Assembly: GCA_002083395.1 (NCBI GenBank)
Contig: LWDH01000051.1
Location: forward strand, 1 to 52,461
Length of the DNA: 52,461 bases
Origin: Proteobacteria bacterium SG_bin4
Lineage (GTDB): Bacteria; Pseudomonadota; Gammaproteobacteria; Burkholderiales; Nitrosomonadaceae
Direction of reading: 5' to 3'
Shown here: positions 17,738-26,741 of the stretch, one piece after another
Numbering within the stretch: position 1 is the stretch's first letter
How the letters are laid out: the number at the start of each line of letters is the position of its first letter
Position numbers and translations under genes: made by a program
Notes under the pieces: generated by a model
Told to the model about the DNA's origin: nothing
Seen by the model: the letters and a program-made list of their open reading frames with translations, nothing else
Databases searched by the model: none

Positions 17738-19495
17738 ATGGCACAAATTATTGAAGTAAAAATTCCCGACATCGGTGATTTCAAAGATGTGCCGGTCATC
17801 GAAGTGTTGGTATCGCCGGGCGATACCGTTGAGAAAGAAACTTCACTGATCACATTGGAAACCGATAAAGCCTCGATGGAAGTGCCATCGCCGCAAGCGG
17901 GTACCGTGCAGGATATACGTATTCACGTTGGCGATAAAGTCTCGGAAGGCACAGTGATTCTGACTTTATCAGTCGCTCAGCCAGTGGAATCCATCCAAAC
18001 CGGATCAATTCGCGACATGCTTCAACCCACTCCAGCTCCGCCGGCATCAACGCCATTAAGATCTGAACAATCAAGCATGCAAGAAGGTGATTTGCATGCC
18101 GATGTCGTGGTGCTCGGCGCCGGTCCTGGCGGTTACACCGCAGCCTTCCGTGCCGCCGATCTCGGCAAGAAAGTGGTATTAATCGAACGTTATCAGACGC
18201 TTGGAGGGGTATGCCTAAATGTCGGCTGCATCCCTTCGAAGGCGCTGTTGCACGCAGCCAAGGTCATCACCGAAACCGAGGAACTGTCGTCTCACGGTCT
18301 CTTATTCAGCAAACCTCAAGTCGATCTGGGCAAACTGCGCACCTGGAAAGAGTCGGTTATAGCCAAGCTGACCAAAGGTCTGAAGGCACTGGCAAAGCAG
18401 CGCAAAGTCGAAATTGTCCACGGCGTTGGAAAATTTGTCTCAACCCATTTGCTGGAAGTGACCACCGCCGATGGCCGCAAAACAATTTCTTTCGACCACT
18501 GCATCATTGCCGCCGGCTCCAGCGTTGCTCGCATTCCCGGTTTTCCATACCACGATCCGCGCTTGATGGATTCCACCGATGCTTTGAATCTGCAAGACAT
18601 CCCGCAACGATTGCTGATCATCGGCGGCGGCATTATCGGTTTGGAAATGGCAACCGTTTATGATGCATTAGGAAGTAAAATCAGCGTAGTTGAATCAATG
18701 GATCAATTGATTCCCGGCGCGGATGCGGATCTGGTCAAACCATTATTCCGCCGCATCAAGAAACGCTATGAAGCCATCTATCTCAATACCAGAGTAAACC
18801 GGATTGAACCATCAACGACCGGATTAGACGTCACCTTTGAAGGTGAGAATGCACCGGCGCAACAGACCTATGACCGGATTCTGATGGCAGTCGGCCGCCG
18901 CCCGAATGGACACAGTATTGGCGCCAATGAAATCGGCATACACGTGAATGACCGTGGATTTATTCCGGTAGATGCAGAAATGCGCACCAATTTGCCGCAT
19001 ATCTTTGCCATCGGCGATATCGTTGGTGAACCGATGCTGGCCCACAAAGCAACCTACGAGGGAAAGCTGGCTGCCGAGATTATTGCCGGGCATAAAGCAC
19101 AGTTCGATGCGCGCACAATTCCCTCGGTGGCTTATACCGACCCTGAAATCGCCTGGATGGGTTTGACTGAAAAAGAAGCCATCAAGCAAGGCATTGACTA
19201 TGAGAAAAGCAGTTTTCCTTGGGCGGCCAGCGGACGCGCCATTTCGATGACACGTGACGAGGGATACACGCAGTTGATTTTCGATAAAAAGACACAACAG
19301 ATACTCGGCGCCGGCATCACCGGTATCAATGCCGGTGAACTCATCGCCGAAACCGTGTTAGCGCTGGAGATGGGTGCTGACATGCAAGATCTCGGCTTGA
19401 CCATCCACCCGCACCCCACATTATCGGAAACAGTTTTGTTCGCGGCTGAAATGGCAACCGGAACTATCACCGATCTCTACTTACCAAAGAAATGA
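17738..19495 (+). CDS. lpdA: Dihydrolipoyl dehydrogenase with N-terminal lipoyl domain
   Basis: A 585-residue E3 subunit. A lipoyl domain occupies residues 1-80, with the lipoylated Lys 44 in ETDKASMEV. A Pro/Ala linker follows, then the flavoprotein: GAGPGGYTAA FAD motif, redox disulfide Cys 159/Cys 164 in GGVCLNVGC, NAD motif GGGIIGLE, and catalytic His-Glu in HPHPTLSE. It reoxidises dihydrolipoamide in pyruvate or 2-oxoglutarate dehydrogenase. The lipoyl-fused form usually sits beside aceE/aceF, but here it follows proA and no E1/E2 gene is in the window. Confidence 0.95.
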   Translation: MAQIIEVKIPDIGDFKDVPVIEVLVSPGDTVEKETSLITLETDKASMEVPSPQAGTVQDIRIHVGDKVSEGTVILTLSVAQPVESIQTGSIRDMLQPTPAPPASTPLRSEQSSMQEGDLHADVVVLGAGPGGYTAAFRAADLGKKVVLIERYQTLGGVCLNVGCIPSKALLHAAKVITETEELSSHGLLFSKPQVDLGKLRTWKESVIAKLTKGLKALAKQRKVEIVHGVGKFVSTHLLEVTTADGRKTISFDHCIIAAGSSVARIPGFPYHDPRLMDSTDALNLQDIPQRLLIIGGGIIGLEMATVYDALGSKISVVESMDQLIPGADADLVKPLFRRIKKRYEAIYLNTRVNRIEPSTTGLDVTFEGENAPAQQTYDRILMAVGRRPNGHSIGANEIGIHVNDRGFIPVDAEMRTNLPHIFAIGDIVGEPMLAHKATYEGKLAAEIIAGHKAQFDARTIPSVAYTDPEIAWMGLTEKEAIKQGIDYEKSSFPWAASGRAISMTRDEGYTQLIFDKKTQQILGAGITGINAGELIAETVLALEMGADMQDLGLTIHPHPTLSETVLFAAEMATGTITDLYLPKK

Positions 19496-19560
19496 CTTTC
19501 TTGATTAATTCTTCATCGTGACCAACTGACAATTACGCTATTCTTTTACTGATTACAACA

Positions 19561-19971
19561 ATGATGATGGTCTCAAAAAAAACTTCAATTTTTGCATTCT
19601 CGGTTTTGCTTTTTTTATTTGGCGGTTTATCGAACTCATGGGCAACCCATATTTCACAGCCGATTCTTATCAATCCTAAAACACAATATATCATCGGCGA
19701 GTCCGTCACGCTTGACGGCTGGGTGAATTACAATGATCAAGCGGCAGCCGATGTTTTACTGAATTTCAAAGTAATCCGGCCAGATGGCACCGTCTTCACG
19801 GATCAGTCCTATCCCAGTAACGCAGAAGGGCAATTTGAATTCAAGCTTGACACCAAAGGTGAAGCACCTGGCAACTATCAGATCACTATCACGTCTCATT
19901 GCCTGGAAATACACCGGTATGCATGTACCTATAAAAGCCAATCGCTGGTCATTCAACTCATGACCCCATAG
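19561..19971 (+). CDS. Exported Ig-like beta-sandwich protein
   Basis: A 136-residue protein with a signal peptide (cleavage after SWA, about residue 29). The mature part reads as one Ig/MG2-like beta-sandwich: Y.IGESVTLDGWVNY, VLLNFKVIRPDGTVF, GQFEFKLDTKGEAPGNYQI. Two Cys residues near the C-terminus may form a disulfide. Such domains occur in periplasmic or surface binding proteins. No specific function can be given. It stands alone between lpdA and the retropepsin operon. Confidence 0.6.
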   Translation: MMMVSKKTSIFAFSVLLFLFGGLSNSWATHISQPILINPKTQYIIGESVTLDGWVNYNDQAAADVLLNFKVIRPDGTVFTDQSYPSNAEGQFEFKLDTKGEAPGNYQITITSHCLEIHRYACTYKSQSLVIQLMTP

Positions 19972-20076
19972 AGCAATTACTACCGCCTAGAAAATCGTTG
20001 TTTGAACCATCATTACTTGCGCAGCAGTCGCTTACCTGACATTACTAACTAACAATCCCACGATGCAATTCCACTT

Positions 20077-20838
20077 ATGAGTATTCCTCATTTATTCATC
20101 AGCAAAAATTGTTTGAACCGCTTGCTCGCCTTTCTTGCGATAGCAATTCTCAGCGCTTGTGGTCAGCGGGACGATCAACTATCGGAAAGAGAAGCGATGA
20201 TCCAGGCCCGGGAATCGGAATTGGTTAACCTATTTGCGGAACTGGTTGAAACCAGGAAATTTCTCGAAAAGAACCAGTCTAACGATTTAGCGAGCGCAAA
20301 AGAAGATACAATCGCAAATAGTATCAATCAATGTTCCTGTGACGACGTCAATACTACTCTCTCTAAACCGGGATCCCCTGGCAAAATGGATGGCAAGACA
20401 CTGCTCGGGGCTATTGAAAATGTCTACCTCGATCCACCCGGCTTGGAATTCAGTGCCCGAATTGACACGGGCGCACGAACCTCTTCGTTAAATGCAATAG
20501 ATATCGTGGAATTTGAAAGAGATGGCAAACCGTTCGTAAAATTCAAGCTGACACACCCTGAAACCGGCGAAATACTCGAACTGACCCGGCGTTTGCGCCG
20601 TCATGTGCGGGTCAAGGAGCGCGGAGATAGGGAAGCGCAGCGGCGGCCTGTGGTCAGAATGCGGGTGATCCTTGCTGATATTAATGAACAAATCGATTTC
20701 ACGCTGGAGAATCGCAGCAAGTTTAGACATCAAGTCTTAATCGGCAGGAATTTGCTCAACGACTTGGCGATTGTGGACGTCAGCAAAAAATTCACTGCCG
20801 TCAAAACGGAAGCCCCCGAAAATGGCGATATGAAGTAA
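20077..20838 (+). CDS. Retropepsin-like (PF05618) lipoprotein
   Basis: A 253-residue protein with a lipoprotein signal (LSAC, lipidated Cys 28), a short coiled-coil-like acidic segment, and a C-terminal domain of the PF05618 family. That family was once called ATP-dependent zinc protease but is retropepsin-like. The aspartyl-protease signature is FSARIDTGARTSSL with Asp 130; VLIGRNLL near the end is the second family block. The lipid anchor places the protease outside the cytoplasm. Its stop codon overlaps the start of the 7TM gene by 1 base, so the three genes form one operon. Confidence 0.85.
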   Translation: MSIPHLFISKNCLNRLLAFLAIAILSACGQRDDQLSEREAMIQARESELVNLFAELVETRKFLEKNQSNDLASAKEDTIANSINQCSCDDVNTTLSKPGSPGKMDGKTLLGAIENVYLDPPGLEFSARIDTGARTSSLNAIDIVEFERDGKPFVKFKLTHPETGEILELTRRLRRHVRVKERGDREAQRRPVVRMRVILADINEQIDFTLENRSKFRHQVLIGRNLLNDLAIVDVSKKFTAVKTEAPENGDMK

Positions 20839-22385
20839 TGCACACAAAATTAAGATTATATTTTATCGTCATACTCCTGCTAGGCATGGGAATCGGCTTG
20901 ATTCTCTATAAACACTTCGCGCTAGGATTTCCATTATCACCCGACGATAAAAAGCCCGTCTGGACCATCGAAGCCAAAATTGACTTCGTCGCGCGCGGCG
21001 CCCCCATTATCGTTTCATTCGCTCTGCCGCCAAAAACTTCGGATATCGCAATTGTCGAAGAAGATTTCGCGTCTCCGGATTACGGATTTAGCGAGCTGGT
21101 ATCTCCAACCGGCCGCCGCGCGCAATGGAGCAAAAGAACTGCGATCGGCTCACAAACAGCTTATTACCGACTCAGTATGCATGAAACCGAGACCACCACC
21201 GAGACTGATATCGCGGATCTTCCGTCAGAACCGGAAAAACCGGAATTTGACGAAGTGCTTAAAACGGCAGCGACCACGCTTTTGGATCAGATCCGTAACC
21301 GGTCCGCCAATACTGAAACTTTCACCCGCGAACTGATCACCACGCTCAACTCGAACGCCCCCAGCCAGAATCAGAGCTTGTTGCTGAATGAACATTCTAC
21401 CGAAGAATACAAAACCCACCTGATTATCAACTTACTGGCGCTGGAAGGTATCAGTGCACGCATTGTCCGCGGACTCTATTTGAAGGACGGGCGCCGCAGA
21501 CAAACATTGACCAATTTTATCGAGGTATACATCGGCGGACAGTGGTTGCTATTCAATCAAAACTCCGGTGAAATCGGCAAACCGAAAAATTTTCTGATCT
21601 GGCAGCGTGGCGATCAATCCTTACTCGATGTCGTCGGCGGCAAAAATTCGCAGATATCTTTCTCAATTATCAAGAACGTTCATTCAACCCGTGATCTCGT
21701 GGTTCGCGATGGTATGAACAAACAGGCGGGTATCATTGACTTTTCGATCTACAGTTTACCGATCGAACAGCAAAATGCCTTCAAAATGATCTTACTGCTG
21801 CCGATCGGTGCGTTAATTGTCGTTATTATGCGGCTATTGATTGGTATCCGCACTTCCGGCACTTTTATGCCAATTTTGATTGCACTTGCATTAATACAAA
21901 CCACTTTGCTGACCGGAATCCTTATCTTTCTGACCGTAGTCGGTACCGGACTGCTGATTCGTTCCTACTTATCGCGTTTGAATCTGTTATTTGTCGCGCG
22001 GATCTCGGCGGTGATCATCGTCGTCATTGCGATCATGGCCAGTATCAGCATTATCAGCAACAAGCTCGGGCTTGATCAGGCTCTGACGGTTACTTTCTTC
22101 CCGATGATCATCCTGTCGTGGACCATTGAGCGGATGTCGGTACTATGGGAAGAAGACGGTCCTCGTGAAGTATTCATTCAAGGCGGCGGCAGTTTACTGA
22201 CTGCGGTCATTGCTTATCTATTCATGACAAACCGCACCATCGAGTATCTGACGTTCAATTTTCCTGAGTTGATGCTGGTCAATCTGGCGTTTATTTTGAT
22301 TCTCGGACAATATACCGGGTACCGGCTATCCGAGCTTTATCGCTTTCACGCACTGGAGCGGCGCAATGTTCCTGGCCAGCGCTAA
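20838..22385 (+). CDS. Inactive-transglutaminase/7TM membrane protein
   Basis: A 515-residue inner-membrane protein. One helix at about 7-25 is followed by a large periplasmic region, about residues 30-300, with a transglutaminase-like core (HLIINLLALEGISARIVRGLYL, FIEVYIGGQW) that lacks a clear Cys-His-Asp triad. About seven helices run from residue 315 to 505. This is the family always found with a RimK-like ATP-grasp ligase and a retropepsin. It overlaps both neighbours (1 and 20 bases). It probably links periplasmic events to the cytoplasmic ligase. Confidence 0.85.
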   Translation: MHTKLRLYFIVILLLGMGIGLILYKHFALGFPLSPDDKKPVWTIEAKIDFVARGAPIIVSFALPPKTSDIAIVEEDFASPDYGFSELVSPTGRRAQWSKRTAIGSQTAYYRLSMHETETTTETDIADLPSEPEKPEFDEVLKTAATTLLDQIRNRSANTETFTRELITTLNSNAPSQNQSLLLNEHSTEEYKTHLIINLLALEGISARIVRGLYLKDGRRRQTLTNFIEVYIGGQWLLFNQNSGEIGKPKNFLIWQRGDQSLLDVVGGKNSQISFSIIKNVHSTRDLVVRDGMNKQAGIIDFSIYSLPIEQQNAFKMILLLPIGALIVVIMRLLIGIRTSGTFMPILIALALIQTTLLTGILIFLTVVGTGLLIRSYLSRLNLLFVARISAVIIVVIAIMASISIISNKLGLDQALTVTFFPMIILSWTIERMSVLWEEDGPREVFIQGGGSLLTAVIAYLFMTNRTIEYLTFNFPELMLVNLAFILILGQYTGYRLSELYRFHALERRNVPGQR

Positions 22386-23367
22386 GAAACTTAGAAGCTT
22401 CGGCATCATCGGCATGAATCAGCGGAATTTCGGACTGATTGCTCGGTATAACCCGCGCCGTCTATACCCGCTGGTTGATGACAAGTTAAAAACCAAATTG
22501 CTGGCGCAGCAAGCCGGAATTACTGTTCCGAAGTTACTAGGGACCGTGCAATACCAGCATGATGTCAAATTGTTGAAAGAAATATTAGATCCGCACGCCC
22601 AGTTTGTTATTAAACCGGTCAAGGGCAGCGGTGGCAAAGGCATCTTGGTGATCACCGAACATGAACACAATCTCTACTTCAAACCGAGTGGCGATGCTCT
22701 ACAACTGCGTGACATCGAACGGCATGTTTCGAATATTTTAAGCGGCCTGCATAGCCTCGGCGGAAAACCCGATATGGTGATGATCGAATCACTGATCCAA
22801 TTGGATCCGGTTTTTGCGGACTACAGCTATGAAGGCATCCCGGATTTGCGCATTATCGTTTTTCGCGGCTATCCCATTATGGCAATGCTCCGTCTTACCA
22901 CGCATGCTTCCGATGGCAAAGCCAATTTGCATCAAGGCGCCGTGGGAGTTGGGATTGATATGGGAAGCGGCAGCGCATTACATGCCGTTCAGTACGGCGA
23001 ACCGGTATTGTTTCATCCGGATACGCGTAAAACATTTTCAGAACTCGTGATTCCTCATTGGGACAAGCTACTGCAGCTGGCAGCGGCTTGCTATGAAATG
23101 ACCGGTCTGGGATATCTGGGAGCCGATATCGTATTGGACCGCGATCATGGTCCGATGATTATTGAACTCAATGCACGTCCGGGACTTTCCATTCAGGTTG
23201 CCAACGCCGCAGGATTGGCGCCACGGGTGGCAATTATTGAATCCATCCAGGAAATTGATCCTGATCCGCAGTCGCGTGCTGCTTTCAGCAAGCAACAATT
23301 TGCAATTGATCTGGCTAGCGAGTCACCTCGGGAATTGCGAACCCGGCGTGACGATTGCAGCACGTGA
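22366..23367 (+). CDS. Alpha-L-glutamate ligase-like ATP-grasp protein
   Basis: A 333-residue ATP-grasp enzyme of the RimK-related, transglutaminase-associated group. Landmarks are the nucleotide loop FVIKPVKGSGGKGILVI at about 79-95, YEGIPDLRIIVFRGYP, and the Mg-binding block IIELNARPGLSIQVANA at about 265-281. Family members add amino acids, typically glutamate, to a carboxylate of a peptide or small molecule. It overlaps the 7TM gene by 20 bases. The substrate is unknown. A repeat remnant follows the stop codon. Confidence 0.85.
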   Translation: MFLASAKKLRSFGIIGMNQRNFGLIARYNPRRLYPLVDDKLKTKLLAQQAGITVPKLLGTVQYQHDVKLLKEILDPHAQFVIKPVKGSGGKGILVITEHEHNLYFKPSGDALQLRDIERHVSNILSGLHSLGGKPDMVMIESLIQLDPVFADYSYEGIPDLRIIVFRGYPIMAMLRLTTHASDGKANLHQGAVGVGIDMGSGSALHAVQYGEPVLFHPDTRKTFSELVIPHWDKLLQLAAACYEMTGLGYLGADIVLDRDHGPMIIELNARPGLSIQVANAAGLAPRVAIIESIQEIDPDPQSRAAFSKQQFAIDLASESPRELRTRRDDCST

Positions 23368-23430
23368 TGCCATGCGCGCTCGCATGGGTTTGCGAGGAGG
23401 GTCTAACTAGGCGCTGAACAGCGTTTTAAG

Positions 23431-23482
23431 GCTATTTTTAACGCCGTAGCGGCAACGCAGATAGTTTTTTCAACCGCCTGCT
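23431..23482. repeat. Family-2 repeat remnant (right half)
   Basis: The 52 bases match the right half of the 13126-13272 element: TTTTTAACGCCGTAGCGG, CAACGC, GATAGTTTTTTCAACCGCCTG. The left half is missing. It ends at the stop codon of the minus-strand GGDEF gene. Confidence 0.65.
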
Positions 23483-24733
23483 CTAATCCCCGCTGTTCAC
23501 CACCACTTTGTTACGCCCACGCTGCTTGGCATGAAACAGCGCCTGTTCAGCCGCTTCGCTCAATTTCGCAGCATCCGGGAAATGTTCGAGATCCGCAATC
23601 CCGCAACTGAAGCTGACTGAAAACTCCTCATCCTGACTTAAATGCAGTAGCCGGGAAAAAACATGCCGGATTTCGTCGATGACCTTGGCAGCCGAAGTTG
23701 CATCCGTATCATTCATAATCACGGCAAATTCTTCTCCACCATAGCGCCCGACGGTATCGGTGCCACGTAACCGCTGCTTCAACAACCTTGCCAAACTTTT
23801 AATCACGCGATCTCCCGCCGCATGCCCATGAAGGTCATTGACTTTCTTGATAAAGTCGATATCCACCATGGCATATGACAGCGGCGTATTCAATCGATCG
23901 GAACGCACCACTTCGCGCACCAATTCTTCTTTGATCGCCGTATGATTGAGCAAGCCGGTCAATCCATCATGCACCATGAGCGCACGCAAAGACCTCGCGC
24001 GCATTACCCGTAATGTCACCGCCGAAATCAATTGCCGGGAAAAAACCGGTTTGACGAGAAAATCGTCTCCTCCCAGACTCATGGCTTCACGTTGCGTGTT
24101 GAAATCATTTTCAGACGATAAATAAACAATCGGAATCGCAATAAAGCCTTCCATTTGCCGGATCACTTTTGCCAGTTCGATACCGTTACAACCAGGCATA
24201 TAGAGGTCCATCAAAATCAAATCCGGGTTAAAGCCATTCAGCGTCTCGAGGAGTTGTGCAGGCCCGGTTACGGCTTTGACCGTCATGCCGGCTCGCTCCA
24301 GGACCGCGGCATTATAGGCCAGGATCGTCGGATTATCATCGACCAGCAAAATGCGAAAAGAATCCTGGATTTGCGACGCTGTAATCAAATCGAGCTGACT
24401 GATTAATTCAACCGGATTAAACGGTTTGGTAAAATATGCCAAGCCGCCCGCCCGTACCGCACCCAGCCGGTAGTCCAAACCGTCGTGAACCGATATAAAA
24501 ATCACTTGAGCCGGTTGCGTCAATTCTCGCTGAATCTCTTCCATTACCCGGATTCCCGCCATTTCATCGTCCGGAAATTCAATTTCCATCAATACTATGG
24601 CATTGGGTATCTGCAAGATAGCAGCGCAAAATTTATCCAATTGATTGAATACTTCCACCTCATAACCGTAGTACCGTAGCTGCAGCGCCAATTCCTCAGC
24701 AGCTTCCGCATCGGCATTGACCACGAAAATCAA
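23483..24733 (-). CDS. REC-REC-GGDEF response regulator/diguanylate cyclase
   Basis: A 416-residue protein with two receiver domains (about 1-115 and 127-240) and a GGDEF domain (about 255-415). The cyclase site is GGEEF at 332-336, with inhibitory site RGTD five residues before. The second receiver is intact (Asp 132/133, phospho-acceptor Asp 176, Lys 228). In the first receiver the phospho-acceptor is Glu 50 instead of Asp. The only in-frame start after the upstream stop is TTG at 24733, with no ribosome-binding site. Upstream, the same frame runs into the Hpt gene past a single TAA. See the split-gene finding. Confidence 0.85.
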   Translation of the reverse strand: MIFVVNADAEAAEELALQLRYYGYEVEVFNQLDKFCAAILQIPNAIVLMEIEFPDDEMAGIRVMEEIQRELTQPAQVIFISVHDGLDYRLGAVRAGGLAYFTKPFNPVELISQLDLITASQIQDSFRILLVDDNPTILAYNAAVLERAGMTVKAVTGPAQLLETLNGFNPDLILMDLYMPGCNGIELAKVIRQMEGFIAIPIVYLSSENDFNTQREAMSLGGDDFLVKPVFSRQLISAVTLRVMRARSLRALMVHDGLTGLLNHTAIKEELVREVVRSDRLNTPLSYAMVDIDFIKKVNDLHGHAAGDRVIKSLARLLKQRLRGTDTVGRYGGEEFAVIMNDTDATSAAKVIDEIRHVFSRLLHLSQDEEFSVSFSCGIADLEHFPDAAKLSEAAEQALFHAKQRGRNKVVVNSGD

Positions 24734-24781
24734 ATCGGAAGGTTGCGGAATCGTGAAAAAAGCTTCTTTGTTAGCGATTGT

Positions 24782-25150
24782 TTACCGGATGAAAATCGGA
24801 TTGGATTCATTATCTTCCGATATCTTTTTCAACTCCAGGATTTGCTGAGAAATCCGGTTGGCTTGAAAGGCATCGGCAGAAATTTGCTGCAGCAGCAAAT
24901 TCTTAAAAATCTGTTCCAAGACCCTCGCCTCGATGCTCAATTCCGAGAATCCGAATGTTTTACTGCTGCCCGCCAGGTTATTAACGGCGCGATGAATTTC
25001 CTGGAGCATATCCGATTCCCACTCACCCAAGAGTTTGCTCCACAACACTTCGATTTCATTTATTTTGCCCGGCAGCTCTTCGATAAACGTCGTAGCCAGC
25101 GAGCATAATCTTTCCTGAAATTCATCGTGTAATTTATTTTCCATAGTCAT
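24782..25150 (-). CDS. Hpt-domain protein, likely 5' part of the REC-REC-GGDEF gene
   Basis: A 122-residue helical protein. It has the Hpt signature HRAVNNLAGSSKTFGF at about 53-68, but the phospho-accepting His of the usual VHxLAGS is Asn (codon AAT, one base from CAT). It ends NPIFIR and a TAA. The next sense codons in the same frame lead through PQPSDL straight into the first receiver of the downstream gene. It may therefore be the N-terminal third of a split Hpt-REC-REC-GGDEF protein. As it stands, phosphotransfer through this domain is unlikely. Confidence 0.7.
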   Translation of the reverse strand: MTMENKLHDEFQERLCSLATTFIEELPGKINEIEVLWSKLLGEWESDMLQEIHRAVNNLAGSSKTFGFSELSIEARVLEQIFKNLLLQQISADAFQANRISQQILELKKISEDNESNPIFIR

Positions 25151-25782
25151 GCACCCAAAAAATATCCAACCTCAACAACATGTTTAAAATCAAATGGTTT
25201 CTTAACAACAGCAACAATACCAATCGTCATTTCAGTTTTCATTTGCCCAGTTGCACTTTAAAAGCAACCAATATAGCATTTTTATCAATGAGTTGTAACA
25301 TGTATCAACATCTTACGGGATTTTTTCACTTTATTGCGTTACCACCCTCCCAAAAAACTATCCCGCCATAAAAAGAATCAATCAATTCATTTTATCCGTG
25401 GCACATACTGAACTCTGTTTTGCGACTTGCAACACCCATAAAGTACTTGTAGGTTCGGGATAAGCGGTTATAGCTGGGTTTCCCCGATACACCCCTTTTC
25501 AACTTTCGCCTATTGTAAGTAACAATACAATTTTTAAATGCTGGAACTGACACTGAAAAACCTGTCAGTTATATCTTTTATTATCATGTTTCTGCTGCTC
25601 ATTTCTTGAGCCCAAATCGCAATGGAAACGGTATCTGACTATTCCTTTGTTAAAATAAATCCCCATTCCACCCTATTGCGACGGTAAAATTTGATGAAAA
25701 GACAAAACAAGAATTTTCCCCGGCGGCTGCCGGTGATCCATCAATTAATGCCGTGCGTTTTCTAAATTTCGGTGTACTCGTT
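25151..25782. other. Long AT-rich intergenic region
   Basis: About 630 bases between divergent genes. An 8-bp perfect inverted repeat, AACTGACA (25545-25552) with TGTCAGTT (25563-25570), lies inside a 23-codon ORF that starts at 25539 and encodes a hydrophobic peptide. The segment around 25450-25500 is unusually GC-rich but unrecognised. No tRNA, complete repeat or larger gene was found. Confidence 0.3.
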
Positions 25783-26658
25783 ATGCGCTCCTCGATCATT
25801 CTCAAATTACTCTCAACTATCCTTGTAACATTTGTACTTTTATTTGCGATTGGCGCGGTTCTGACATCACCGGCACCCACCACCGTCTCCGCGCTTTCCG
25901 TAGATTTCCCGGTTGAGTCGGTGCAAATCCCAAACCGGGAACAAGTCATTGTTCATGGCTGGTTAGTTCACGGGGAACCCGGCGGAGGTGTTGTGCTTCT
26001 GGCGCATTCGATGCGAAGCAACCGCGTAGAGATGTTAAGCCGGGCGCGGTTTCTCAGAAACAAAGGTTATAGTGTGTTACTGATTGATCTGCAAGGACAC
26101 GGCGAAACCATCGGCGATAAAATCACCTTTGGTTTGAAAGAAGCCGAAAATATTGAAGTATCCGTCGATTTTCTGAGACAGCGTTTCCCGCGTGAACGCA
26201 TCGGAGCAATCGGCACTTCGTTGGGAGCCGCCGCGATTGTTCTTGCCAAGAAAAATCTAAAATTAGACGCAGTGATTCTCGAATCACTCCATCCCACTCT
26301 CGAAGAAGCTGTTGAGAATCGTTTAAAGCTCCATTTTGGAGACTACGGCAGCGTGTTACTGCCGTTGATGCTCTGGCAGTTATCACTGAATCTGAATATC
26401 GCGATTGATGAACTCAATCCGATTACGCGCATTGACCGGCTTAACGCTCCTATTCTGCTCATTTCAGGAACCCATGATGCACATACCACTCAATCGGAAA
26501 CAGAACGTTTATACGCTGCAGCTAGGGTTCCAAAAGAACTGTGGATCGTTCCAGGCGCGAAACATTTCAATATGCATACCTATGCCGGAAGAGAATACGA
26601 ATATCGCGTAGATGATTTTTTATCGCACTATCTGAAGCGATACGAGGAAGACGACTAG
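25783..26658 (+). CDS. Alpha/beta hydrolase with N-terminal membrane anchor
   Basis: About 291 residues from the ATG at 25783; a GTG at 25753 is an alternative in-frame start. The N-terminus is a hydrophobic signal or anchor (ILKLLSTILVTFVLLFAIGA). The hydrolase fold shows LLAHSMRSNR (oxyanion region), nucleophile Ser in GTSLGAAA, Asp in SGTHDAHT and His in PGAKHFN. It resembles serine aminopeptidase S33/BAAT-like hydrolases of the membrane or periplasm. The substrate is unknown. It stands alone, with no clear ribosome-binding site. Confidence 0.8.
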   Translation: MRSSIILKLLSTILVTFVLLFAIGAVLTSPAPTTVSALSVDFPVESVQIPNREQVIVHGWLVHGEPGGGVVLLAHSMRSNRVEMLSRARFLRNKGYSVLLIDLQGHGETIGDKITFGLKEAENIEVSVDFLRQRFPRERIGAIGTSLGAAAIVLAKKNLKLDAVILESLHPTLEEAVENRLKLHFGDYGSVLLPLMLWQLSLNLNIAIDELNPITRIDRLNAPILLISGTHDAHTTQSETERLYAAARVPKELWIVPGAKHFNMHTYAGREYEYRVDDFLSHYLKRYEEDD

Positions 26659-26741
26659 CTGGTTGCAATGTGCGACGCAATCACTCGCAGGATATGCTAA
26701 AGTGCGCCTCAATTATTTTTCAAGCGTTTTAAAACTCGAAC

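Noticed and set aside
25440..25500. GGTTCGGGATAAGCGG segment as a tRNA T-loop
   Set aside because: No acceptor stem, anticodon arm or CCA-proximal pairing can be folded around it.
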